Shown here: positions 8,771 through 14,606 of the stretch, piece after piece
Layout of the letters: every line of letters begins with the position of its first letter
Position numbering within the stretch: the first letter of the stretch is position 1
Assembly (NCBI GenBank): GCA_902795755.1
Contig: CADBMO010000125.1
Coordinates: forward strand, 1 to 14,606
Reading direction: 5' to 3'
DNA: 14,606 nt
DNA from: an uncultured Erysipelotrichaceae bacterium
GTDB lineage: Bacteria > Bacillota_I > Bacilli_A > RF39 > UBA660
Made by a program: the position numbers and the translations under genes
The notes under the pieces: generated by a model
What the model saw: the letters and a program-made list of their open reading frames with translations, nothing else
Told to the model about the DNA's origin: nothing
Database searches by the model: none

Positions 8771-9328
8771 TTACCAAGTCTTACTTTTAATTTTAGGTTT
8801 CTTACCATCATAGATAATTCTATATGTGTCATCAAAGTCTCTCTTTGATATTACATATATATCATCTGGGTTAGTAATATTAATATATCCACCTTTTGCA
8901 ATATTCATTTGAGAACCCCATTGGAATATAGATATATTTTCATTAATTTGTACGAAAATTTGAATTCCACCGGTTGGCCTATAAACTGTTTCATCTTCTG
9001 GATCTATTTCATATTTTTTTCTAAAAGTAGTATCATCAATTATCCACATATTAACATGTCCGTTTTTATCTACTATGATATCGTGTTGTTCATCTACTTT
9101 TGTAACAACCCATCCAGTATTACCATTTTCATCTTTTTTAATAGTGTCAACTTTTTCTTTTACTTCTTTACCTTCACCATCAACACTCCATGATACTATT
9201 TCTTCACCTTCTATACCACGTCTTGCTGCGATTCTAGCAAATTTCTCTGCTCTTACTGGAGATAAAGATCCGTTTTCTAACCCCTCTTTAACGTATTTAG
9301 CAACGTCAACTTTTTTATATTCGTTCAT
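8771..9328 (-). CDS. Unrecognised soluble protein with duplicated domain, behind a putative Mn riboswitch
   Basis: A cytoplasmic, acidic protein of 185 residues. An in-frame ATG at 9334 exists but lies only one base from the GGGAGG; the ATG at 9328 has the normal 7-base spacing and is preferred. The first 40 residues are helical and charged (KYVKEGLENGSLSPVRAEKFARIAARRG). Two similar halves follow: GWVVTK ... MWIIDDTTFRKKYEI and GGYINI ... IYVISKRDFDDTYRI. Each ends in an aromatic-I-x-x-x-x-F-x-x-x-Y-x-I pattern, which recalls small PGDY-type domains of phage and plasmid proteins (from memory, weak). There are no membrane helices and no cysteines. It is monocistronic, with its own promoter, leader and terminator. 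Function unknown. Confidence 0.85.
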   Translation of the reverse strand: MNEYKKVDVAKYVKEGLENGSLSPVRAEKFARIAARRGIEGEEIVSWSVDGEGKEVKEKVDTIKKDENGNTGWVVTKVDEQHDIIVDKNGHVNMWIIDDTTFRKKYEIDPEDETVYRPTGGIQIFVQINENISIFQWGSQMNIAKGGYINITNPDDIYVISKRDFDDTYRIIYDGKKPKIKSKTW

Positions 9329-9369
9329 TTTCATACCTCCCTTACAAACAAATATTTAAATTTGGATGC

Positions 9370-9396
9370 AAAAAAGCATCCGCTAATGCGAATGCT
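9370..9396 (-). terminator. Second leader terminator, with an alternative hairpin
   Basis: On the minus strand AGCATTCGC (9396-9388) pairs with GCGGATGCT (9383-9375) around an ATTA loop, with one G-U pair, followed by six T. The sequence GGATGC in its 3' arm can instead pair with GCATCC just downstream (9369-9364), with the T-run as loop. This alternative hairpin would disrupt the terminator. Confidence 0.7.
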
Positions 9397-9406
9397 TGAA
9401 AGATAT

Positions 9407-9444
9407 AAAAACAAGACTAACATGCATTAGCATGAAAGTCTTGT
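9407..9444 (-). terminator. Riboswitch expression-platform terminator
   Basis: On the minus strand ACAAGACT (9444-9437) pairs with AGTCTTGT (9418-9411). An inner CATGC/GCATG stem lies within, and a T-run follows. The 5' arm is the 3' strand of the aptamer (CAAGAC and the P1 strand), so aptamer folding and termination compete. This predicts that ligand turns expression on. Confidence 0.8.
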
Positions 9445-9521
9445 CCGAATATGTATTATTCTTATGAAGCGAGCTTATAGCTGAATGACGCCTCATAACA
9501 TCTAAGGACTACTCCCTTTCA
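9433..9521 (-). promoter_or_regulatory. yybP-ykoY-type manganese riboswitch aptamer
   Basis: On the minus strand the leader contains TGAAAGGGAGTAG (9521-9509) and CAAGACTTTCA (9443-9433), giving P1 (TGAAAG with CTTTCA) and the conserved GGAGUAG and CAAGAC loop strands. A GUCC/GGAC helix stacks inside. A 9-bp arm (9498-9490 with 9470-9462) holds GCGTCATTC, which corresponds to the metal-site GUCGUCA strand, opposite CUCGC. A short GAATA/TATTC hairpin completes the junction. These match my knowledge of the Lactococcus yybP-ykoY Mn2+ riboswitch. One arm is shorter than in that structure. A covariance-model search was not possible here. Confidence 0.75.
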
Positions 9522-9530
9522 ACGTTTTAG

Positions 9531-9559
9531 ATTATATCACAATTTTATGTTTTTGTCAA
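9531..9559 (-). promoter_or_regulatory. Consensus promoter of the riboswitch transcript
   Basis: TTGACA (9559-9554) and TATAAT (9536-9531) are both perfect consensus boxes with a 17-base spacer. The start is predicted near 9524, three bases upstream of aptamer P1. This is the strongest promoter in the window. Confidence 0.9.
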
Positions 9560-9585
9560 TATGTTAATAACAACACGTTATTGCC

Positions 9586-10002
9586 TTAATTTTTTTTCAG
9601 TGCTTCTTTCATACATTGTGCCACTACATAGGCCATATTGCTATGCCCTTGATATGTAGGGTGATCAGCAGTATTTATTGCATAATGGGCATTAACATTA
9701 CTTGTTGAGCAATAAAACGCATTATTATTATTGGCTTGTCTCATTGCTACCGCCCAAACTTCTTTTTGCGTATCTATATACTCCTTATACTTTTTTGTAT
9801 TAGGTAATGGTGGTGTGGTCACCACCATTACTATAGCTTCTTCTTTTTTTATACTATTTAAATGTTTTAATGAATTAGAAAGCTCGTTTTCAAAAACACT
9901 TTTTTTATAATTTTCATCTTGTATATCATTTGCAAAGCCCTCTATCACTATAAAATCAAAATCTTCGACATCTTTTGAATCTAATTCCATAATATAATTC
10001 AT
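9586..10002 (-). CDS. C-terminal part of a frameshifted SGNH-hydrolase-like protein
   Basis: A 138-residue open frame that lacks any start of its own typical for an enzyme. It carries the later SGNH blocks: IVIEGFANDI (18-27), corresponding to the G-x-N-D oxyanion block, and DHPTYQGHSNMA (113-124), corresponding to the His-containing HP..GH block. The nucleophile block is in the preceding open frame, 9999-10667. The two overlap by four bases (ATGA), but the downstream frame stays open upstream of its ATG. Read through, it would join the first part across the G-rich run at about 10036-10047. I therefore read the two as one gene broken by a one-base loss, not as two coupled genes. The canonical Asp three residues before the His is absent here (Thr111). 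Confidence 0.7.
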   Translation of the reverse strand: MNYIMELDSKDVEDFDFIVIEGFANDIQDENYKKSVFENELSNSLKHLNSIKKEEAIVMVVTTPPLPNTKKYKEYIDTQKEVWAVAMRQANNNNAFYCSTSNVNAHYAINTADHPTYQGHSNMAYVVAQCMKEALKKN

Positions 10003-10667
10003 AAAATATCCGTTAGAGGTTTTTGTAGGTGAATGAACCCCACCCCAGCTGACTTTGATCTATTATCTAATTTCATTCCATAAAAATCAGCAATTTGTTT
10101 CATAAAAGGAAGCCTCCGATAGCTTTTTCTATATTTACAAGTACCATCAGAATTAGCATAACAGCATCCTGTTTTATCAGAATACCCATCTACAATAATG
10201 TCTGAACATTTTCCTACACCAATACTAGTGCCATACATTAATATATTAACATATTCACTAGCTTTTGTTTTATTGAATCTATTTTTTAATCTAGTATATA
10301 ATTGTTCATCCCAGGTTAAGTATTTATCATCTATTATATTTGCTTTAGCTGTAGTTTTCTTTTTCTTATTTTTCTTTTTTTTCTTCTTTTTCTTGGTCGT
10401 TTTTTTTGTAGTCTTTTTAGTAGTTTTCTTTGTTATTTTTGTTGTAGTTGTTTTCTTTGTAGTTTTTCTCGTTGTTGGTGGTGTATAATCACCTGGAGCG
10501 GGCATTTTTCCATTTAATTTTGATAATTTATTATTAGTAAATGTTAAAATACCACCGAAAATTAAAGTAACAACTAAAATAAAACATATAATTATTGTGA
10601 TTATTGCATTTTTCTTTAATTTTTTATCAGCTAGTTTTGGCCTTCCTACTTTTCTTTTTCCTTCCAT
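9999..10667 (-). CDS. N-terminal part of a membrane-anchored SGNH-hydrolase-like protein (frameshifted)
   Basis: A 222-residue open frame. Residues 1-19 are very basic and include VGRPKLADKKLKK; a single membrane helix spans about 20-43. A Thr/Lys-rich low-complexity linker follows (about 62-108), with repeated KKTT units running into almost pure Lys. An SGNH-like fold begins at about 138. Block I reads MYGTSIG (144-150), with Ser148 as the likely nucleophile and Thr in place of the usual Asp of GDS. A small Cys-rich segment (CSD, GCCY, TC at 154-177) follows. The last 12 residues are probably out of frame. Family members often act as extracellular esterases or O-acetyl transfer partners on wall polymers; the substrate here is unknown. 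Confidence 0.75.
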   Translation of the reverse strand: MEGKRKVGRPKLADKKLKKNAIITIIICFILVVTLIFGGILTFTNNKLSKLNGKMPAPGDYTPPTTRKTTKKTTTTKITKKTTKKTTKKTTKKKKKKKKNKKKKTTAKANIIDDKYLTWDEQLYTRLKNRFNKTKASEYVNILMYGTSIGVGKCSDIIVDGYSDKTGCCYANSDGTCKYRKSYRRLPFMKQIADFYGMKLDNRSKSAGVGFIHLQKPLTDIL

Positions 10668-10691
10668 AGTTATATACCTTCTTACTTTTTA

Positions 10692-10720
10692 AATATATCA
10701 TACTTTTATTACTAAATCAA
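10692..10720 (-). promoter_or_regulatory. Promoter of the SGNH-like gene
   Basis: TTGATT (10720-10715) and TATATT (10697-10692) are 17 bases apart. They lie about 25 bases upstream of the gene's ATG and just after the mtaB terminator. Confidence 0.65.
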
Positions 10721-10727
10721 TTATTAT

Positions 10728-10764
10728 AAAAAGGTTATTTACGAGTTGCATAAATAACCTTTTT
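10728..10764 (-). terminator. Terminator at the 3' end of mtaB
   Basis: A long hairpin: 10749-10763 pairs with 10729-10743 over 15 bp (one G-U) around a five-base loop. The minus-strand 3' arm ends in CCTTTTT. The 5' arm lies within the last codons of mtaB and the stop codon is in the 3' arm. Confidence 0.85.
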
Positions 10765-12021
10765 ATCTTGCTTATTTAACATAACGTTTACTTCTTTTCC
10801 AATTAATTCTTTGTCTCCGATGAAAGATACTTTTAAATAATTATCAGTATGCCCCGTTAACACTCCATCCTTATATTGTTCTGGAATAACTATCATTTCC
10901 TTATTTAGAAAACTATTGTAATACTTATCTTCTAAATCATTAAAAACATTTATCAATTCTTTTACCCTACTATGTTTTTCATCTTTGGTAATTTGATTTT
11001 TCATGGTAGCAGCTGGTGTGCCTTTTCTAACAGAATAAGGAAAGACATGACCTCCAGCAAACTCTAACTCTTTTATAAAATTTACTGTTTCTTTAAATAA
11101 TTCTGTAGATTCTCCAGGAAATCCTACTATTACATCAGTTGTAATTGCAATGCCTGGTCTTATTTGCCTTATTTCATTTATTTTATTTTTATAATACTCT
11201 TTATTATATTTTCTATTCATTAGCTTTAAAACATTATCAGACCCTGCTTGAAGAGGTATATGAATGTGATTAACTATTTTATTAGATTTAGAAAGTACGT
11301 TTAAAAACTTATCATTAAGTTCGGTTATTTCTATTGATGAAATTCTAATACGTTTTAATCCTTCTATTAATTCTAAATCAGATAATAAATCACTAAAATC
11401 ATAACCATCTAAATCTGCTCCATAATGACCTGTATGTATACCAGTTAAAACAATTTCTTTATATCCATTAGATACTAATCTTTCAACTTCATTAATTACT
11501 TTTTTAGGTTCTTTACTCCTTACTTTTCCTCTTACGTATGGTATTATGCAATACGTACAAAAATTTTCACATCCATCTTCAATTTTAACTAGCGCACGGG
11601 TTCGCGTGTTAAACATACTTAAATTCATATCTTCAAATTCAAAATTATCAGTATTATCTATATTAATAATTTTTGTATTATTATTAATAAATTTTTCTAC
11701 CAATTCTACAATTTTACTTTTGTTTGAATTTCCAACAACAATGTCAACATAATTCATTATGTCATTATCGTTTTCTCTAATTTGTGTAAAACACCCCATT
11801 GCAACAACTATAGCCTTATCATTTTTCTTTTTAGCTTGTCTGATCATTTTACGAGACTTTTGATCTGATACGTTTGTAACCGTACATGTATTAATTACAT
11901 AAATATCTGCAAAATTATCAAAATCCACTATTTCATATCCATTTTCTATAAACTTAGAAATTACATATTCACTTTCGTAAGTGTTTACTTTACACCCCAA
12001 AGTATAAACTGCAACCTTCAT
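10735..12021 (-). CDS. mtaB: tRNA t6A37 C2-methylthiotransferase MtaB
   Basis: Radical-SAM methylthiotransferase that converts t6A37 to ms2t6A37 in ANN-decoding tRNAs. The N-terminal UPF0004 domain has the cluster-binding cysteines Cys10 (TLGCKVN), Cys46 (NTCTVTN) and Cys77 (MGCF). The radical-SAM motif CENFCTYC provides Cys151, Cys155 and Cys158 and is followed by IIPYVRGK. A TRAM-like region is at the C-terminus. TLGCKVNTYES identifies MtaB rather than MiaB or RimO. The start is taken at the ATG at 12021 (428 residues), because an in-frame GTG at 12030 overlaps the AGGAG ribosome-binding site. The order rsmE ... mtaB is common in Bacillota. Residues 1-428 look intact. Confidence 0.96.
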   Translation of the reverse strand: MKVAVYTLGCKVNTYESEYVISKFIENGYEIVDFDNFADIYVINTCTVTNVSDQKSRKMIRQAKKKNDKAIVVAMGCFTQIRENDNDIMNYVDIVVGNSNKSKIVELVEKFINNNTKIINIDNTDNFEFEDMNLSMFNTRTRALVKIEDGCENFCTYCIIPYVRGKVRSKEPKKVINEVERLVSNGYKEIVLTGIHTGHYGADLDGYDFSDLLSDLELIEGLKRIRISSIEITELNDKFLNVLSKSNKIVNHIHIPLQAGSDNVLKLMNRKYNKEYYKNKINEIRQIRPGIAITTDVIVGFPGESTELFKETVNFIKELEFAGGHVFPYSVRKGTPAATMKNQITKDEKHSRVKELINVFNDLEDKYYNSFLNKEMIVIPEQYKDGVLTGHTDNYLKVSFIGDKELIGKEVNVMLNKQDKKVIYATRK

Positions 12022-12033
12022 ATTTATCACTCC

Positions 12034-12060
12034 TAAAAATAAGAAGCCAAAGGCTTCTTA
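12034..12060 (-). terminator. Terminator-like hairpin between the membrane-protein gene and mtaB
   Basis: A perfect 9-bp stem (12052-12060 with 12040-12048) with a three-base loop is followed on the minus strand by ATTTTT. The 5' arm includes the stop codon of the 12058-12663 gene, and the T-run directly abuts the AGGAG of mtaB. No promoter fits between the hairpin and mtaB. Confidence 0.75.
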
Positions 12061-12663
12061 AAATCTATCATTATTTATAACCTCTTTTTTTACACCATAT
12101 ACAGGTGATATTACTTGAGATACCTTAAAAGATTTAATTGGTGTAGAATCACTTTTTTTCTCAGTTATATTATCTATCTTCTCATTAACTTCGGCAGGTT
12201 CTAAATTATACTTTTCCATATAGTTTACACCAGTTTGTTCATCTTCAATTATTTCAAGTTCTTTTGCTCTTGCAATTAATTCATCAATTGATATAATAGC
12301 GGTTTTTTCTTGATCTTCTTCAAACGCTGTTAAATCAATGTTTTTTTCTTCAGATAAAGCTTTTTCTATTTCACTAGCAATTGTACTTATTTCGTTAGTA
12401 CTTTTATCATCTTCACTAATTATATTTGTTTCAACTTTTTTTTCGTTAGTTTCAATTTTTTCGCTTGCTTTTTTATTTTCTATTAATACGTTCTTTATTC
12501 TTTTTCTATTTTTTATCCATTGTGCAATATAAGACATCATAAGAATAAGAACTAAAATCCCAATTAATATTATAATTACCATAAAAACTATTTGACCCCT
12601 AGCATTTAAATTATCATAAAAATTATTAAATGAATAAGATGCTGATGCAAATAGTTTTTTCAT
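12058..12663 (-). CDS. Single-pass membrane protein with acidic cytoplasmic tail, unknown function
   Basis: A 201-residue protein from the ATG at 12663. An in-frame GTG at 12672 sits inside the GAGGTGA ribosome-binding site and is rejected. A short amphipathic N-terminus is followed by one long hydrophobic helix (about residues 23-46, IVFMVIIILIGILVLILMM). A basic stop-transfer patch (KNRKRIKN) comes next, then about 150 hydrophilic, Glu/Lys/Ser/Thr-rich residues with little predicted fold. The C-terminal end has a short conserved-looking segment, KSFKVSQVISPVYGVKK. It begins 5 bases after the rsmE stop, so it is translated from the same mRNA. This layout recalls scaffold or division-associated membrane proteins, but I do not recognise it. 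Confidence 0.8.
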   Translation of the reverse strand: MKKLFASASYSFNNFYDNLNARGQIVFMVIIILIGILVLILMMSYIAQWIKNRKRIKNVLIENKKASEKIETNEKKVETNIISEDDKSTNEISTIASEIEKALSEEKNIDLTAFEEDQEKTAIISIDELIARAKELEIIEDEQTGVNYMEKYNLEPAEVNEKIDNITEKKSDSTPIKSFKVSQVISPVYGVKKEVINNDRF

Positions 12664-12668
12664 AGTAA

Positions 12669-13373
12669 TCACCTCATTAATTCATAATTTATCATGCTTA
12701 GAGCAACTAGTGGTGCGGTTTCTGCTCTTAAAACATTACTTCCTAGTGAAGCTTTAACAAAACCTTTTTCCACTAAAGCGTTTTCTTCATCATTAGTAAA
12801 TCCACCTTCTGGACCAACAATTAATATTATTTTATCATATTTTGTATTATTTTGTAGTACTTTTTTTATGTTTTTTGCATTTTTATCTAAACTTAAAAGT
12901 ATCTTTAAATCATAATCACTTACATCAATACTTTTTAAATCCTTAATATCATAAATTTTAGGTACGTCATACCTAAATGATTGTTCAGCAGATTCTTTAC
13001 ATATTCTTTGCCATCTATCTATTTTTGACTTAATTTTTTTGTTTTCTATTTTCACAACAGTTCTAGATGTTTCAACCGGAACAAAATCATTTACTCCAAT
13101 TTCTGTAGCTTTTTGTATTAAATAATTTTGCTTTTGCTCTTTTATTAAAGAAAATGCAAGTGTTATTTTAATACTATTATTTTTATTTGATTCTTGATCT
13201 AAAACATCATATTTACATTTATTACCTATCTCGGTAACCTTACATGTATATCTTATGTTATTATAAACGATTTTTATAATGTCACCTTTTTTCATACGCA
13301 TAACGTTTTTAATATGATGATAATCACTATCATATAAATTTAGTTCTTTATCTTTTGCAAAATATTGTTGCAT
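12669..13373 (-). CDS. rsmE: 16S rRNA (uracil1498-N3)-methyltransferase RsmE
   Basis: SPOUT-class methyltransferase that uses S-adenosylmethionine to methylate N3 of U1498 in 16S rRNA. The 234-residue length is normal. An N-terminal PUA-like domain (about 1-70) is followed by the knotted catalytic domain. Signatures are KATEIGV (88-94), ICKESAEQSFR (124-134), IVGPEGGF (185-192) and LGSNVLRAETAPLVA (210-224), which forms the knot and cofactor pocket. The ribosome-binding site upstream of ATG 13373 is weak (GGATGTGAT). It is first in an operon with the membrane protein and probably mtaB. It ends in TGA, which shows that TGA is a stop codon here. Confidence 0.95.
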   Translation of the reverse strand: MQQYFAKDKELNLYDSDYHHIKNVMRMKKGDIIKIVYNNIRYTCKVTEIGNKCKYDVLDQESNKNNSIKITLAFSLIKEQKQNYLIQKATEIGVNDFVPVETSRTVVKIENKKIKSKIDRWQRICKESAEQSFRYDVPKIYDIKDLKSIDVSDYDLKILLSLDKNAKNIKKVLQNNTKYDKIILIVGPEGGFTNDEENALVEKGFVKASLGSNVLRAETAPLVALSMINYELMR

Positions 13374-13395
13374 AATATCACATCCAATTTACTTA

Positions 13396-13404
13396 ATTAT
13401 AACA
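13396..13404 (-). promoter_or_regulatory. Extended -10 promoter of the rsmE operon
   Basis: TGTTATAAT on the minus strand is an extended -10 element (TG-N-TATAAT) about 23 bases upstream of the rsmE ATG. No good -35 box is visible, which is normal for extended -10 promoters. Confidence 0.6.
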
Positions 13405-13432
13405 AATGATTTACATTTATAAAATATATAAA

Positions 13433-13461
13433 TAGCAAAAAGTACAGTTTTGTTGTATAAT
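13433..13461 (+). promoter_or_regulatory. Promoter of the AAA+ ATPase gene
   Basis: A perfect TATAAT (13456-13461) lies 27 bases before the ATG at 13489. The -35 region 17 bases upstream (TAGCAA) is poor. It diverges from the rsmE promoter. Confidence 0.55.
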
Positions 13462-13488
13462 AAATATAGCACGAAAGAAGGTAGATGT

Positions 13489-14499
13489 ATGGACGATTTA
13501 TTTGAAGAAGTAAAAGATGAAAAATTAGATTTTAACGAAGAGACAACGGAGACTATAGATACTAAAAGCGAAAGTGGTTCAAAATCAAAAAGTGTACTAG
13601 AAAAATACGGGGAAAACCTAAGTACTAAAACATATATTACTAATCCTGCAATTGCAAGGGATGAAGAAATAGAAAAAACAATTTTAACTATATTAACACC
13701 AGATAAATCAGCAATTTTAGTTGGTAAAGCTGGTATTGGTAAAACTGCTATAGTAGAAGGAATCGCCTACTTAATACAACAAAATAGAGTACCAGATGCA
13801 ATTAAAGGATATGATATAATAAAAGTAAATACATCTTCCCTACTTGGAACTTATACTGATGAAGATGGAACGGAAGAACTTAGAATTAATATTTTACTAA
13901 AAGAAGTCGAAAAGGCGGTTAATACTATTTTATTTATTGATGAAATACATACATTGGTAATAGAGTCAAGAAATTCAGGAGTAGATTTTGTAAACGCATT
14001 AAAACCTGCTCTTTCACGTGGTGATATAAAAGTAATTGGAGCAACTACATTTGATGAATATAATCAATTTTTAATACGTGATAAAGCATTTTTAAGACGT
14101 TTCGAAAAAATAGATGTTGCAGAACCAGATGCTGCTACTACCGTAAAAATATTAATGGGTTCATATCCTAAAATCGAAAAGCAAACCGGAGTTAAACTTG
14201 CATACTCGCAATTTATAATTGAAAAAATAATGACATTCTTAGTAGATATGACAAGTGAATATAAAAGAGTCTATGAACTTGGTTCTAGATATCCTGATAA
14301 TGCTTTGGCATTACTTTCTAAGGCGTTTAGTTATGCAAAGTTTGATAATAGTCCTTATGTTACGTTTAAGCATTTTTACAAAGCAATAATGAATTGTACT
14401 AGTGTATATTCTGATATTGTAAAAAAAGAAGCTGAGGTTTTTAAAGAAACATTTAAAGAATTTCTTGAAAAAGAGCGTGTTGATTTAAATGATTATTAA
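13489..14499 (+). CDS. Stand-alone AAA+ ATPase resembling the D1 module of ClpB/ClpA/ClpC
   Basis: A 336-residue protein from ATG 13489, preceded by GAAGG. A TTG further upstream falls inside the promoter and is rejected. Residues 1-35 are acidic and disordered. LEKYGENL (37-44) and ARDEEIEKTI (56-65) match the D1 entry of Clp ATPases. Further motifs are Walker A GKAGIGKT (79-86), Walker B ILFIDE (147-152), sensor 1 GATT (184-187) and Arg-finger region LRRFEK (202-207), then a small alpha-helical lid with YPDNALALL. The protein ends after one module: there is no N-domain, no second AAA domain and no ClpP-binding loop. The usual pore-loop motif KYRGEFEE is replaced by a TYTDEDGTEE stretch (121-130). 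ATP hydrolysis is likely; unfoldase activity is doubtful. Confidence 0.85.
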   Translation: MDDLFEEVKDEKLDFNEETTETIDTKSESGSKSKSVLEKYGENLSTKTYITNPAIARDEEIEKTILTILTPDKSAILVGKAGIGKTAIVEGIAYLIQQNRVPDAIKGYDIIKVNTSSLLGTYTDEDGTEELRINILLKEVEKAVNTILFIDEIHTLVIESRNSGVDFVNALKPALSRGDIKVIGATTFDEYNQFLIRDKAFLRRFEKIDVAEPDAATTVKILMGSYPKIEKQTGVKLAYSQFIIEKIMTFLVDMTSEYKRVYELGSRYPDNALALLSKAFSYAKFDNSPYVTFKHFYKAIMNCTSVYSDIVKKEAEVFKETFKEFLEKERVDLNDY

Positions 14500-14526
14500 A
14501 AAAGAATCGATTATCGATTCTTTTTT
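14498..14526. terminator. Bidirectional terminator after the AAA+ gene
   Basis: A perfect 13-bp stem (14498-14510 with 14514-14526) has a three-base loop and A/T runs on both sides. It begins within the stop codon of the AAA+ gene. It can also serve a minus-strand gene entering from the right. Confidence 0.88.
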
Positions 14527-14553
14527 CTTTTTTAAAATCTCAACCGCACCACT

Positions 14554-14606
14554 TTAACTATAATCTGATTCTACCTCATAAGCACATTTAAAGTCAAATA
14601 TTTTCC
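14554..14606 (-). CDS. Possible C-terminal end of a gene entering from the right
   Basis: One minus-strand frame is open from the window edge to a TAA at 14556-14554 and would encode the last 16 residues, ending KIFDFKCAYEVESDYS. The convergent terminator just beyond supports a gene end here. The other two minus frames have stops near the edge. The fragment is too short to identify. Confidence 0.4.
   Translation of the reverse strand, partial: KIFDFKCAYEVESDYS

Noticed and set aside
9566..9582. Possible terminator after the SGNH-like gene
   Set aside because: It has only a 6-bp AT-rich stem without a T-run, and it directly adjoins the -35 box of the riboswitch promoter.
10198..10488. Plus-strand open frame rich in Phe and Val
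   Set aside because: It is the antisense of the Lys/Thr-rich linker of the SGNH-like gene; its composition is a shadow and it lacks a convincing RBS.
12709..12720. A 12-mer in rsmE repeated in inverse orientation at 14542-14553
   Set aside because: One copy is inside a conserved rsmE coding motif, and matches of this length are expected by chance in a window of this size.
1..14606. Alternative genetic code with TGA as Trp, suggested by the low GC content
   Set aside because: TGG is used for Trp throughout conserved proteins and TGA ends rsmE at the expected length.

Overview
The window is a stretch of strongly AT-rich, gene-dense bacterial chromosome. It uses the standard code: TGG encodes Trp and TGA works as a stop, for example at rsmE. 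A tRNA-sensing T-box leader, strong AGGAGG ribosome-binding sites, MltG, RecD2, RsmE and MtaB all point to a low-GC Bacillota, most likely an uncultured gut member of the Bacilli (inference; no species can be named). The local order recD2 ... alaS ... mltG resembles the yrrC-alaS-yrrL region of Bacillus. Nearly every gene is on the minus strand. The exceptions are a partial gene at the left edge and an AAA+ ATPase gene at the right.

Right to left, in the direction of most transcription: at 13.37-14.53 kb a plus-strand gene for a stand-alone ClpB/ClpA D1-type AAA+ module diverges from an rsmE operon. That operon runs rsmE, then a single-pass membrane protein, then a terminator-like hairpin, then mtaB, and ends in a strong hairpin. 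From 10.67 to 9.59 kb lies a membrane-anchored SGNH-hydrolase-like gene with a Lys/Thr-rich linker. It is split in two by an apparent frameshift at a G-rich run.

At 9.56-9.34 kb a perfect-consensus promoter drives a long structured leader. It matches the yybP-ykoY manganese riboswitch in its key motifs and is followed by two consecutive terminator hairpins. The gene it controls (8771-9328) encodes no recognised manganese transporter or exporter. Its product is a small soluble protein that appears to contain two copies of the same domain. This is the most interesting element in the window.

Next come recD2, a coiled-coil protein of unknown function, a 53-residue membrane microprotein and an HdeD-family membrane protein. 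The last unit starts with a promoter and an alanine-specific T-box (specifier GCU) and then a tightly coupled set: a deoxynucleotide-kinase-like P-loop protein, alaS (joined by a TAATG overlap) and mltG. A bidirectional terminator separates this unit from the plus-strand gene fragment at the left edge.

Functionally this is mostly housekeeping: alanyl-tRNA charging, tRNA and rRNA modification, DNA repair and peptidoglycan processing. It carries two RNA-based regulators and several small uncharacterised proteins. I see no phage, insertion sequence, CRISPR array or tRNA gene.
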